DNA of 13,153 nt, taken from NCBI GenBank assembly GCA_002422375.1, contig DIUQ01000050.1, positions 1 through 13,153 on the forward strand. The letters are read 5' to 3'. Both the position numbers and the translations under genes were made by a program. Source of the stretch: a bacterium UBA6154 (GTDB lineage: Bacteria; Actinomycetota; Actinomycetes; S36-B12). Each line of letters begins with the position of its first letter. Positions within the stretch are counted from its first letter, which is position 1. Below the pieces are notes generated by a model that was given only the letters and a program-made list of their open reading frames with translations, had not been told where the DNA came from and searched no databases. Positions 1-8,987 of this stretch are shown here, one piece after another.

Positions 1-69
1 AAATTTGCACAGTCGTGGAATGAGCTTATTTCCACTGTAGATACGGCGCTGCGAACAACGTTGTCATGA
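1..69 (+). CDS. tal: Probable transaldolase, C-terminal end only (partial)
   Basis: Frame 1 is open from the left edge and ends in TGA at 67-69, giving 22 residues (KFAQSWNELI followed by STVDTALRTTLS). A KF-x-x-SW-x-x-L amphipathic helix is what I recall at the C-terminus of actinobacterial transaldolases, and tal normally lies directly upstream of zwf in this phylum. Transaldolase moves a dihydroxyacetone unit between sugar phosphates in the non-oxidative pentose phosphate branch. The stop overlaps the zwf start as ATGA (66-69), so the two reading frames are chained. Only the tail is present, so the assignment rests mainly on context. Another upstream gene such as glucose-6-phosphate isomerase is a less likely alternative. 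Confidence 0.65.
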   Translation, partial: KFAQSWNELISTVDTALRTTLS

Positions 70-1595
70 CGCTCTCCAACCCGCTCCGTGACCCAGATGA
101 TCAACGATTACCGCGCATTCCTGGCCCGAGCTCTCTCATACTCTTTGGGGTGACCGGTGATCTGTCCCGCAAGAAGGTCATGCCGGCAATCTACGACCTG
201 TCCAACAGGGGGCTACTTCCACCTGGATTCGCTCTCGTTGGTTTCGCCCGCAGAGATTGGGCAGATCAAGATTTTGCGAGGGAAGTTCATGACGCAGTCA
301 AAGAACACGCACGAACACCTTTTTCAGAGGAAACATGGCAGCGGTTGGCAAGTGGAATTCGATTTGTCGATGGGGATTTGACCGACCCTTTGGCCTACGA
401 GCGGTTAAAGGCAGTTGTTCAAGAACTAGACGTCACCATGGGTACGGGTGGGAACCACGCATTTTACCTTTCGATACCACCCGGACTGTTCCCCGACGTA
501 TTAGAGAACCTCAAGACTTCAGGGTTGGCTGAGTCCGGTACTGACAAATCCTGGCGCCGTGTGGTTATTGAGAAACCATTTGGACACGATCTCGAGTCTG
601 CAATTGAGCTCAATGAACTGGTGGATCGGGTTTTCCCGCCCGAGAGTGTTTTTCGGATTGATCACTATCTTGGCAAAGAGACAGTTCAAAATATTCTCGC
701 CGTGCGCTTTTCAAATGTCATGTTTGAACCGCTATGGAATAGCAATTTCATTGATAATGTCCAGATAACAATGGCCGAGGACATTGGCATTGGCGGCCGC
801 GCTGGCTACTACGACGGCATTGGCGCAACCCGAGACGTGATCCAAAACCACTTATTGCAACTCATGGCCTTAACGGCAATGGAGGAGCCCCTCTCATTTG
901 AGCCGCACGATATCCGAATTGAGAAAGAAAAAGTACTTCGCGCTATTACGATCCCTGACCGAATCGGGGACCACACGTCGCGAGGACAGTACGCATCCGG
1001 ATGGCAAGGCGGAATACCAGTTATCGGTTTCCTCGAGGAAAAAGGAATATCCCCCACCTCAACAACAGAGACCTTCGCAGCTCTACGGTTGAATGTAGAG
1101 AATCGACGCTGGGCTGGCGTGCCTTTCTACTTACGGACAGGCAAGAGGTTGGGTCGCCGCGTCACCGAAGTTGCCATAGTCTTCAAGCGTGCCCCGCATC
1201 TGCCACTCACTGAGTCTGCAACAGAGGAATTGAGTAATAACGCTCTCGTATTTCGGATACAGCCTGATGAGGGCATTACGGTGCGATTCGGTTCGAAGGT
1301 TCCCGACACCAACACAATGCAAGTAAGAGATGTCACCATGGATTTCCAATATGGTGATTCGTTTGTGGACACCAGCCCTGAGGCTTATGAAAGATTAATT
1401 CTTGATGTCCTTCTTGGCGACCCACCGCTGTTCCCCCGGAGAGAGGAAGTTGAAATCAGCTGGAGAATCCTAGATCCAATTCTTCAGTACTGGGCGGACC
1501 ACGGACGTCCTGACCAATATGCCTCGGGCGGATGGGGACCTGCTAGTTCCTACACCATGATTGAGCGCGACGGCCGCAGCTGGCGGAGGCCGTAA
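66..1595 (+). CDS. zwf: Glucose-6-phosphate 1-dehydrogenase
   Basis: This cytosolic enzyme oxidises glucose-6-phosphate to 6-phosphogluconolactone and reduces NADP+, the entry step of the oxidative pentose phosphate pathway. The 509-residue protein has the full family length. The N-terminal nucleotide-binding fold carries GVTGDLSRKK at residues 28-37 and EKPFG at 169-173. The substrate and catalytic signature RIDHYLGKE is at 197-205 and includes the family's catalytic His. The C-terminal dehydrogenase domain follows and ends near WGPASSYTMIERDGRSWRRP. The ATG overlaps the stop of the preceding probable tal gene by four bases, and I see no good ribosome binding site in front of it, so translation is probably coupled. 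opcA follows after 35 bases. Nothing is truncated or missing. Confidence 0.97.
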   Translation: MTLSNPLRDPDDQRLPRIPGPSSLILFGVTGDLSRKKVMPAIYDLSNRGLLPPGFALVGFARRDWADQDFAREVHDAVKEHARTPFSEETWQRLASGIRFVDGDLTDPLAYERLKAVVQELDVTMGTGGNHAFYLSIPPGLFPDVLENLKTSGLAESGTDKSWRRVVIEKPFGHDLESAIELNELVDRVFPPESVFRIDHYLGKETVQNILAVRFSNVMFEPLWNSNFIDNVQITMAEDIGIGGRAGYYDGIGATRDVIQNHLLQLMALTAMEEPLSFEPHDIRIEKEKVLRAITIPDRIGDHTSRGQYASGWQGGIPVIGFLEEKGISPTSTTETFAALRLNVENRRWAGVPFYLRTGKRLGRRVTEVAIVFKRAPHLPLTESATEELSNNALVFRIQPDEGITVRFGSKVPDTNTMQVRDVTMDFQYGDSFVDTSPEAYERLILDVLLGDPPLFPRREEVEISWRILDPILQYWADHGRPDQYASGGWGPASSYTMIERDGRSWRRP

Positions 1596-1602
1596 ATGGC
1601 GA

Positions 1603-1612
1603 TTACTAGTAA
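1603..1612. promoter_or_regulatory. Small perfect palindrome in the zwf-opcA spacer (tentative)
   Basis: TTACTAGTAA is a perfect 10-bp dyad in the 35-base spacer between zwf and opcA. It extends with one mismatch to GATTACTAGTAACC. It could bind a dimeric regulator, but it is short enough to arise by chance. The right half, GTAACC, resembles the repeated hexamer upstream of gap read on the other strand. The ribosome binding site of opcA (AGAGGGG, about 1615-1621) lies just downstream. Confidence 0.2.
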
Positions 1613-1630
1613 CCAGAGGGGCGACTTTCC

Positions 1631-2539
1631 ATGATTCGAATCGATGATACGAGTGGTGGAGAAGTAGCAGCGGCCATTTCCCGAGAGCGGCATCGCCAAG
1701 GCTCACCGGCCACCGGGATGGTGCTCACTCTCTTGATACTGGCAACGGAGGAATTTCAGTCAGATGCCACCGCCGCCGCCGTCACCTCCGCTCGGGCACA
1801 CCCCATGCGCATTGTCACCCTTATCCCGCGACCTGGCCGTAATGCCCCAACGCTGGACGCGGAAATTGCCGTCGGAGGAGACGATGGACCGGGGGAAGTT
1901 GCGGTGCTGCGTCTACGCGGAGAACTTTCTGAGCATGCAAATTCGGTAGCCATACCACTCCTACTCTCCGATACCCCCGTTGTTGCTTTTTGGCCGTCAG
2001 AAGCGCCCGAGTGCCTTGCGCAAGACTCCATTGGCAAACATGCGCAGCGGCGCATTTCCGATTCCGCTATGTCGAAGGATCCGTCTCATGCGCTGAAACT
2101 TCGCGCTCAGACTTACCACCCTGGTGATACCGACTTAGCGTGGACGCGTCTGACTCCATGGCGGTCAGCCTTAGCAGCTGCGCTCGATAGACCGGTTGGA
2201 TCAATGAGTGAGGTAATAATTGAGGCTGAAGATGGCAACCCCAGTGCATTACTACTGGCTACGTGGCTGAATTTGCGGCTTGGCGCTCCCGTGAGATCCC
2301 ACGTTAGCTCGCTGCCAGGGATTTCGGCCGTCACGCTCCGCTCTGATAACGGGGATATTTCTATCAGCAGAGCGGACGGTGATAGCGCTATCTTGTGCAG
2401 ACCCGACACCCCCGATGCGGTCATCTCCCTCCCAGACCGCGATCTGTCAGCATTACTCAATGAGGAATTAAAGCGACTTGATCCAGACAATGTTTTTGGT
2501 TCAGTCATGTTCGCACTACGCCAGGAAAACACACCATGA
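1631..2539 (+). CDS. opcA: Glucose-6-phosphate dehydrogenase assembly protein OpcA
   Basis: OpcA is a non-catalytic partner of glucose-6-phosphate dehydrogenase, found in cyanobacteria and actinobacteria, that promotes its assembly and activity. The 302-residue protein matches the usual length of actinobacterial OpcA (about 300). Recognisable segments are the central DTPVVAFWPSEAP at 114-126, preceded by alternating acidic and hydrophobic stretches, and the later DTDLAWTRLTPWR segment. The ATG at 1631 follows a purine-rich AGAGGGG with suitable spacing. It sits between zwf and pgl, which is the standard actinobacterial arrangement and supports the call. The last four bases (ATGA, 2536-2539) are shared with the start of pgl. 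The C-terminal half is poorly conserved in this family, so residue-level function cannot be read from it. Confidence 0.93.
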   Translation: MIRIDDTSGGEVAAAISRERHRQGSPATGMVLTLLILATEEFQSDATAAAVTSARAHPMRIVTLIPRPGRNAPTLDAEIAVGGDDGPGEVAVLRLRGELSEHANSVAIPLLLSDTPVVAFWPSEAPECLAQDSIGKHAQRRISDSAMSKDPSHALKLRAQTYHPGDTDLAWTRLTPWRSALAAALDRPVGSMSEVIIEAEDGNPSALLLATWLNLRLGAPVRSHVSSLPGISAVTLRSDNGDISISRADGDSAILCRPDTPDAVISLPDRDLSALLNEELKRLDPDNVFGSVMFALRQENTP

Positions 2540-3204
2540 TCACCGGTGTGGCCGAACGAACAATTAACTTAATGCACCGAAACCTCATGCAATGTCCTTC
2601 AGTAGGTGACATCCACATTGCATTGACAGGAGGCACATCCGGTTCCCAAGTGACCCAACAACTCAGGGTTCTTGCTGAAGAGCTACCGATCGACACATGG
2701 AATCGCGTACACCTGTGGTGGAGCGATGAACGATTTGTGCCACTCTCTTCTCCGGAGAGAAATGATGCAGGAATAGCTTCTATTCTGGGCGACTTTTATC
2801 ATCCAGACCATGTGCATCGAGTGGCAGGAAGTGATCAGTGCGCGACGGTGGGAATTGCCGCGGACTTATATTCAGCTGATTTAGTGAAGTATGGACCCCT
2901 GGGACCCCAATTCGATATCACCGTGCTGGGACTTGGACCTGACGGACACATTGCATCACTCTTCCCCCATTCCAAACAGTTATATGCGCGGGAACCGTGT
3001 ATAGCGGTCACAGATTCGCCCAAAGCGCCACCTCAACGAGTCACATTCACCTATTCAACGCTCAATAGGTCTGAACTTACAGTTATGCTCGCCGCCGGTG
3101 AGGGGAAAGAAGCGGCACTCGCTGCCACGATTAATGAAGTCGGATCAATCGAAGAAACTCCCGCACGGGGAGTTTCCGCGAATCAATTAATCTTTATCAG
3201 CTAA
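2536..3204 (+). CDS. pgl: 6-phosphogluconolactonase
   Basis: The enzyme hydrolyses 6-phosphogluconolactone to 6-phosphogluconate, the step after Zwf. It belongs to the NagB/RpiA/PGL sugar-isomerase-like fold. The visible motifs are ALTGGTSGS at about 29-37 (phosphate loop), WWSDERFVP at 61-69, and LGLGPDGHIASLFPHS at 131-146, whose Asp and His are the expected active-site residues. At 222 residues it is slightly short for actinobacterial members (about 240-260), mainly from a reduced N-terminus. The ATG overlaps the opcA stop by four bases (ATGA). A weak AGGA lies nine bases upstream, so coupling is likely. The 3' end overlaps the stop of the convergent rbpA gene by four bases, and a 9-bp hairpin (3154-3176) lies inside the last coding codons. 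Confidence 0.95.
   Translation: MITGVAERTINLMHRNLMQCPSVGDIHIALTGGTSGSQVTQQLRVLAEELPIDTWNRVHLWWSDERFVPLSSPERNDAGIASILGDFYHPDHVHRVAGSDQCATVGIAADLYSADLVKYGPLGPQFDITVLGLGPDGHIASLFPHSKQLYAREPCIAVTDSPKAPPQRVTFTYSTLNRSELTVMLAAGEGKEAALAATINEVGSIEETPARGVSANQLIFIS
3154..3176. terminator. Hairpin inside the 3' end of pgl, possible bidirectional terminator
   Basis: GAAACTCCC (3154-3162) and GGGAGTTTC (3168-3176) are perfect 9-bp inverted arms around the 5-base loop GCACG. The hairpin lies within pgl coding sequence, 26 bases before its stop codon, at a convergent junction with no intergenic DNA. After the stem there is no clear U-run on the + strand. Read from the - strand the stem ends GTTTC and is followed by TTCGATT, also a weak tract. 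Actinobacterial terminators often lack a U-run, so termination is plausible but not shown. Confidence 0.45.
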
Positions 3205-3533
3205 TTGCCACGAAGTTTGTCTATTGCTTCTTGCAGAATCGCCGCACCATCCTTGTCAGATCGACGCTCTTTGACATAGGCCAAATGGGTCTTGTACGGC
3301 TCAATTTTGGGGGGTAAGGGCGGGTTGTCTTTATCTGTACCTGCCGGGAGTCCGCATCGAGGACAATCCCACTCCTCAGGTACTTCGGCTTCCAGTGCGA
3401 AACTCGGACGGGACTCGTGCTTGCGACTGCACCAAAAGGACACAAAAAATCTGGGTGCGGCTTCACCTCGTTCCGCTTCCCCCATGGGGCCTGCGCCTAC
3501 GCGACTACCTCTGATTGCACTTCCGCCAGCCAT
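3201..3533 (-). CDS. rbpA: RNA polymerase-binding transcription factor RbpA
   Basis: RbpA binds RNA polymerase and the principal sigma factor in actinobacteria and stabilises the open promoter complex. The 110-residue protein has the usual length and order: an N-terminal tail with AIRGSRVGAG (residues 6-15), a core zinc-binding domain, and the basic linker and sigma-interaction segment EPYKTHLAYVKERRS (78-92). Cys35, His39, Cys57 and Cys60 (WDCPRCG) form the zinc site seen in Streptomyces-type RbpA, which mycobacterial RbpA lacks. The ATG at 3533 follows AGAGGAAAATAG, a good ribosome binding site that overlaps the end region of secG. Only 11 bases separate it from secG, so it is probably the last gene of the gap-pgk-tpiA-secG transcript. 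Its TAG overlaps the stop of pgl. Confidence 0.95.
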   Translation of the reverse strand: MAGGSAIRGSRVGAGPMGEAERGEAAPRFFVSFWCSRKHESRPSFALEAEVPEEWDCPRCGLPAGTDKDNPPLPPKIEPYKTHLAYVKERRSDKDGAAILQEAIDKLRGN

Positions 3534-3544
3534 CTATTTTCCTC

Positions 3545-3793
3545 TCACGAACCTGTGCGTACTAGTAGTCCCACGGCAATAATTGCAGCGGCCCAAATGA
3601 GACCCAATGCAACGGTTAGTCGGTCAAGATTCTTTTCAGCGACCGAGGAACCGCCAACGGATGAACTGACGCCACCTCCGAATAAATCAGACAATCCGCC
3701 ACCTTTGCCTCGGTGCAAAAGAATGAGGACAACCAGGAGCACACTGGTAATGATCAAAATAACTGCTAGCGCAATGGTGATGGCATTAATCAT
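3545..3793 (-). CDS. secG: Preprotein translocase subunit SecG
   Basis: SecG is the small accessory subunit of the SecYEG channel in the cytoplasmic membrane and assists SecA-driven export. The 82-residue protein shows two hydrophobic helices at about 4-26 and 59-78. They are joined by a polar, glycine-rich loop containing HRGKGGGLSDLFGGG (27-41), the family signature. Next comes SVGGSSVAEKNLDRLT, as in other SecG proteins. The ATG at 3793 is preceded in frame by a stop and no other start. An AAGGGG sequence lies about 13 bases upstream, somewhat far for an ideal ribosome binding site. It lies 62 bases after tpiA and 11 before rbpA. secG next to the triose genes is a common actinobacterial arrangement. 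Confidence 0.95.
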   Translation of the reverse strand: MINAITIALAVILIITSVLLVVLILLHRGKGGGLSDLFGGGVSSSVGGSSVAEKNLDRLTVALGLIWAAAIIAVGLLVRTGS

Positions 3794-3823
3794 GGCCGGA
3801 CGGGTACCCCTTCGGTTTGCTCA

Positions 3824-3837
3824 CTTCAGCGCTTAAG
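3824..3837. promoter_or_regulatory. Imperfect palindrome in the tpiA-secG spacer (cre-like core)
   Basis: CTTCAGCGCTTAAG is a 14-bp dyad with one mismatched pair. Read on the - strand it is CTTAAGCGCTGAAG. Its central TAAGCGCT is shared with the perfect palindrome upstream of gap (6861-6874), but the outer TG/CA bases of the catabolite-responsive-element consensus are missing. It lies in the 62-base spacer ahead of secG and could be a weak second operator in the same gene run or a chance AGCGCT dyad. No convincing -35/-10 pair was found in this spacer. Confidence 0.25.
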
Positions 3838-3855
3838 GATATGTCGTGACAAGTT

Positions 3856-4646
3856 CTAGCCTTCGACGGGGTGCATTCGATAGCGCACAATCCCGACAAA
3901 TTCGTCTGGATCAAGGCTCGCGCCACCGACCAAGGCACCGTCAATATCGGGTTGAGCCATGATTGCCGCCACATTCTCAGCCTTGACCGAACCCCCGTAC
4001 AGAATCCTGAGCGATGCCGCGGAATCTGCCCCCCACCCTTGGGCTACATGGCGGCGAATGGCATGAATCACCTCTTGGGCATCGGCTGGAGTGGCTACCT
4101 CACCCGTCCCAATCGCCCAGACGGGTTCGTAGGCGATCACCAGATGTGCCACCTGCTCGGGAGTGAAGTCGACCAACGAGCCACTGACCTGATCGAGAAC
4201 ATGGGGAATGGCTTGACCAGCCTCCCGCACCTCAAGACCTTCTCCTACGCAGACAATCGGCGTCATGTCATAGGAGAGAATCGTGCGGGTTTTTGCGTTG
4301 ATCAACTGGTCAGTCTCTCCGTGATTTTGGCGTCGTTCACTGTGCCCCGCCAGCACGAATGTGCAACCCAGTTTCGCCAACATACTGGCCGAAATATCTC
4401 CCGTATGTGCACCTTTGTCATGGGGAGACACGTCCTGAGCACCATAAAAAAGCTCGTATTTGTCCCCCTCAATCAATGTCTGCACTGATCGCAAATCAGT
4501 GAATGGAGGAATAACCGCAACATCTACTGCCTCGAAGTCAGACTCATTCAGGGCAAATGCCAATTTTTGCACTAGGGCAATTGCCTCGAAATGGTTGATA
4601 TTCATTTTCCAGTTGCCGGCCATTAATGGCTTGCGTGTATTACTGC

Positions 4647-4650
<4 letters not shown>
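3856..4650 (-). CDS. tpiA: Triose-phosphate isomerase
   Basis: The enzyme interconverts dihydroxyacetone phosphate and glyceraldehyde-3-phosphate, linking aldolase products to GapA. The 264-residue TIM barrel is complete. The substrate-binding NWKMN is at 13-17, the catalytic His in AGHSERR is at 103, and the catalytic Glu in [10 protein letters not shown] is at 175. The phosphate-binding loops are YGGSV at 218-222 and GGAS near 242-245. Start ATG at 4650 follows GGAAGG with six bases of spacing. The start overlaps the pgk stop as ATGA (4647-4650), so expression is likely coupled to pgk. The gene ends 62 bases before secG. Confidence 0.97.
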
Positions 4651-6855
<2,205 letters not shown>

Positions 6856-6860
6856 AGAAT

Positions 6861-6874
6861 TGTAAGCGCTTACA
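6861..6874. promoter_or_regulatory. Perfect 14-bp palindrome, cre-like LacI-family operator
   Basis: TGTAAGCGCTTACA is its own reverse complement. It fits every position of the cre consensus TGWAANCGNTNWCA used by LacI/GalR-family regulators, including the central CG. It lies between the probable gap promoter region and the gap ribosome binding site, ending five bases before the latter. A bound repressor there could block initiation or elongation. The regulator is not in the window. In bifidobacteria a LacI-family protein (AraQ) has been proposed to control central glycolysis, which is a precedent but not proof here. Confidence 0.65.
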
Positions 6875-6923
6875 GAAAGCTGCCCACGCCAATTTTTCTC
6901 AGTTCTAACGCTAGTGGAAGGGC

Positions 6924-6940
6924 GTTACCACCGTGTTACC
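6924..6940. promoter_or_regulatory. GTTACC direct repeat with 11-bp period upstream of gap
   Basis: GTTACC occurs at 6924-6929 and 6935-6940, separated by five bases. On the - strand it reads GGTAAC-N5-GGTAAC. Two tandem hexamers one helical turn apart are typical of OmpR/PhoB-family response regulators. I recall GTAAC-type repeats being reported for actinobacterial MtrA but cannot verify this. The repeat sits 80 to 96 bases upstream of the gap ATG, near where a promoter would lie. A possible -10 element (TAGCGT at 6908-6913, - strand) is nearby, but no matching -35 is evident. Confidence 0.4.
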
Positions 6941-6941
6941 G

Positions 6942-6991
6942 GGAGGAGAATTCTTCCTCCACGAGGACATGTGATGCCTCTGCCCGGAGGC
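6942..6991 (-). terminator. Two short hairpins after whiA, possible operon terminator
   Basis: Immediately after whiA the - strand has a hairpin with 5-bp arms (GCCTC and GAGGC, 6976-6991, loop of six) that begins inside the TAG stop. It is followed by a second with 6-bp arms (GGAGGA and TCCTCC, 6942-6960, loop of seven). Neither is followed by a U-run. Together they may end the uvrA-to-whiA transcript before the gap promoter, but they are modest in strength and read-through into gap remains possible. Confidence 0.35.
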
Positions 6992-8013
6992 TAGATTTCC
7001 ACTGACTCCGGGTGTCCCGACTCGTGCTCCCCCGACTCGTGCTCGCCCGACTCGTGCACAGCCGATTCCGTATCGGGAATCCCCAGCTCGGAGGCCTTTT
7101 TATCGGCCAAGGCGAGAAGTCTGCGTATTCGCCCTGCTATCGCATCTTTGGTCATGGGCGGGTCACTTAAGGCACCTAATTCCTCCAGGCTGGCCTGTTG
7201 GTGCTCCATTCTCAATCGTCCCGCGACAACGAGGTGGTCGGGTACATCGGGGCCAAGGATCTCCAGCGCACGCTGAACACGAGCCCCGGCCGCAACGGCT
7301 GCTCGAGCACTTCGCCGCAAATTCGCGTCATCAAAATTGGCAAGTCGATTGGCTGTCGCTCGAACCTCCCGTCGCATGCGTCGTTCTTCCCAGGCCATCA
7401 TGGATTCATGAGCACCGAGTTTCGCCAGCATTGCTCCGATGGAATCTCCGTCGCGAATAACTACGCGGTCCACACCACGCACCTCGCGGGATTTTGCGGT
7501 GATTCCGAGCCGTCGCGCAGCACCGACCAGCGCAAGGGCAGCCTCGGGACCCGGGGCAGTAATTTCCAGTGACGATGATCGACCCGGCTCAGTAAGCGAC
7601 CCGTGAGCGAGAAACGCGCCACGCCACGCGGATATGCAGTCACATAAGGCCCCAGCGACAATAGCCGGCGGTAATCCACGGACCGGGCGTCCACTCGCGT
7701 CGACAATTCCTGTCTGTTTGGCCAGAGCCTCCCCGCCGGTGACCACACGAACGAGATAGCGGGTGCCCTTCTTGATACCCGTCCCTTGAACCATGGCGAT
7801 ATCACTCTCGTGCCCGTAAATATCGAATATGTCCTTGCGAAGACGTCGAGCTGCCGCCCCAGTGTCGACGTCAGCCTCGACAACTATCTGTCGATTGACA
7901 ATGTGAAGCCCGGATGCAAACCTCAGGATGGTTGATACTTCTGCTTTGCGGCAACAAGTCTTAGTCACCTCGACTCGGCTTAATTCGTCCTTGACTTCAG
8001 ATGTCATGGCCAT
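6991..8013 (-). CDS. whiA: DNA-binding protein WhiA (sporulation/cell-division regulator)
   Basis: WhiA pairs a degenerate LAGLIDADG homing-endonuclease-like N-terminal fold with a C-terminal helix-turn-helix DNA-binding domain. In Streptomyces it acts with WhiB to switch on division genes at sporulation, and it is present in many non-sporulating Gram-positives. The 340-residue protein has the family N-terminus [13 protein letters not shown] and the block [19 protein letters not shown]. It also has [21 protein letters not shown], split here between the two domains, and the C-terminal [17 protein letters not shown] recognition region. ATG 8013 is preferred over ATG 8007 because AGAGG lies six bases upstream of it. 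It overlaps yvcK by ten bases. Residues 320-340 are an unusual tail of repeated HESGE units, encoded by a 15-bp tandem repeat. Confidence 0.95.
   Translation of the reverse strand: MAMTSEVKDELSRVEVTKTCCRKAEVSTILRFASGLHIVNRQIVVEADVDTGAAARRLRKDIFDIYGHESDIAMVQGTGIKKGTRYLVRVVTGGEALAKQTGIVDASGRPVRGLPPAIVAGALCDCISAWRGAFLAHGSLTEPGRSSSLEITAPGPEAALALVGAARRLGITAKSREVRGVDRVVIRDGDSIGAMLAKLGAHESMMAWEERRMRREVRATANRLANFDDANLRRSARAAVAAGARVQRALEILGPDVPDHLVVAGRLRMEHQQASLEELGALSDPPMTKDAIAGRIRRLLALADKKASELGIPDTESAVHESGEHESGEHESGHPESVEI
7016..7060. repeat. Three-copy 15-bp tandem repeat in the end of whiA
   Basis: Three consecutive 15-bp units begin CCCGACTCGTGC at 7016, 7031 and 7046. The first two differ only in the last base and the third in its last three. 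The period is a multiple of three and encodes repeated HESGE in the C-terminal tail of WhiA, outside the conserved domains. Such a near-identical in-frame repeat can change copy number by slippage without breaking the gene. Confidence 0.9.
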
Positions 8014-8987
8014 GTGGTGCCTCTTCTCATTCCGCGAACCTTATCCAATACTGCAGCCAATGCATGAGGGTCATGTATGTGTGTGCTTTGAGCCAAGGAG
8101 TCCCAGATCACCGTGGCTCCTACCTGTTGCGCTGAGTACTCACATTGATCAATTTCCGAATCATGTGCCGAATCAGCAATAACGTAATCAAGACCGATCT
8201 CAGGTGCCAACCTGTGCCATGAATCCAGATAGTCCGACGGCGTGTACCGCGCCGTTTCGCTGTGTCCTGGCACCAAATTCAATACTAAAATACGAAGCGC
8301 TCCACTCCGAGCGATGGCGGATCGAATCCGCGGAATGAGCAGGTGCGGGACAACGGACGTGAACCACGATCCAGGGCCAAAGACCAAGTGATCGGCACTA
8401 TTTATCGCATCGATTACTTCGTTACTCACCTCTGGATCAGCCGGCTCCAGAAAAAGATCGATCACGGTTCCCGACGTCTGAGCGACCGCCACCTGGCCTA
8501 CAACCCGTCGGTGTGAATCATCCCTCTCGTGTGGCTCATTTGTGATCAGAGCACTGATCACGGTCGGTTCAGTGCTTGCGGGAAGGACCTTCCCTTGAAG
8601 ATTGAGCAGGGAGCCCAGCTGGGCGAGTCCATCGGTGGTGGATAAACCCATGGACCACAGTGCAGTGAGCACGATATTCCCCACAACATGTCCTGATAGC
8701 CCGGATGCTGGTGCGTCAGGGAATCGAAACTGCAGCAACTGTTCGATAGAAACACCATTCCCTGGATCGGAGGGAGGACACAGCGCTGCACAAGCCATGC
8801 GTAAATCGCCGGGAGGTACGACCGGGTACACATCTCGTAGCTGTCCGCTCGAGCCGCCATCATCAGAGACACCAACAACTGCCGTAATGGACAAGGGATC
8901 CGTGCTCGCCTGTTTCAGGAGCGTCAGTGCCCGCAGCGTGGAATACAGGCCGTGCCCTCCACCAAAGGCAACAACATTATAAGTCAC
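8004..8987 (-). CDS. yvcK: YvcK/GlmR-family protein (CofD-like, gluconeogenesis factor)
   Basis: This family binds UDP-sugars (UDP-GlcNAc in Bacillus GlmR and, as recalled, mycobacterial CuvA) and links carbon supply to cell-wall precursor synthesis and cell shape. From the GTG start at 8987 the protein has 327 residues. The glycine-rich [11 protein letters not shown] is at 8-18, [11 protein letters not shown] at 41-51, VPPGDLRMA at 57-65, and [14 protein letters not shown] in the second half. This is the usual length and order. A longer frame runs upstream to 9098 but would bury its N-terminus in rapZ and lacks homology-like sequence before VTYNVV. The chosen start overlaps the rapZ stop by one base (TAGTG), suggesting reinitiation. 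The 3' end overlaps whiA. Confidence 0.93.
   Translation of the reverse strand: MTYNVVAFGGGHGLYSTLRALTLLKQASTDPLSITAVVGVSDDGGSSGQLRDVYPVVPPGDLRMACAALCPPSDPGNGVSIEQLLQFRFPDAPASGLSGHVVGNIVLTALWSMGLSTTDGLAQLGSLLNLQGKVLPASTEPTVISALITNEPHERDDSHRRVVGQVAVAQTSGTVIDLFLEPADPEVSNEVIDAINSADHLVFGPGSWFTSVVPHLLIPRIRSAIARSGALRILVLNLVPGHSETARYTPSDYLDSWHRLAPEIGLDYVIADSAHDSEIDQCEYSAQQVGATVIWDSLAQSTHIHDPHALAAVLDKVRGMRRGTTWP

Noticed and set aside
809..1057. Open frames antisense to zwf, opcA and uvrC
   Set aside because: They overlap strongly conserved genes, have no recognisable motifs or ribosome binding sites, and look like shadows of the coding strand.
3417..3836. A 139-codon + strand frame across rbpA and secG
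   Set aside because: It is the complement of two confidently identified genes on the other strand and shows no protein features of its own.
3838..3855. Possible promoter (TTGTCA, TATCCT) in the tpiA-secG spacer
   Set aside because: The two hexamers are only a few bases apart, so they cannot form a -35/-10 pair, and no alternative partner at 16-18 bases was found.
6859..6864. TACAAT (- strand) overlapping the gap palindrome as a -10 box
   Set aside because: No -35-like sequence lies 16-18 bases upstream. The implied start would leave the ribosome binding site at the very 5' end of the mRNA.
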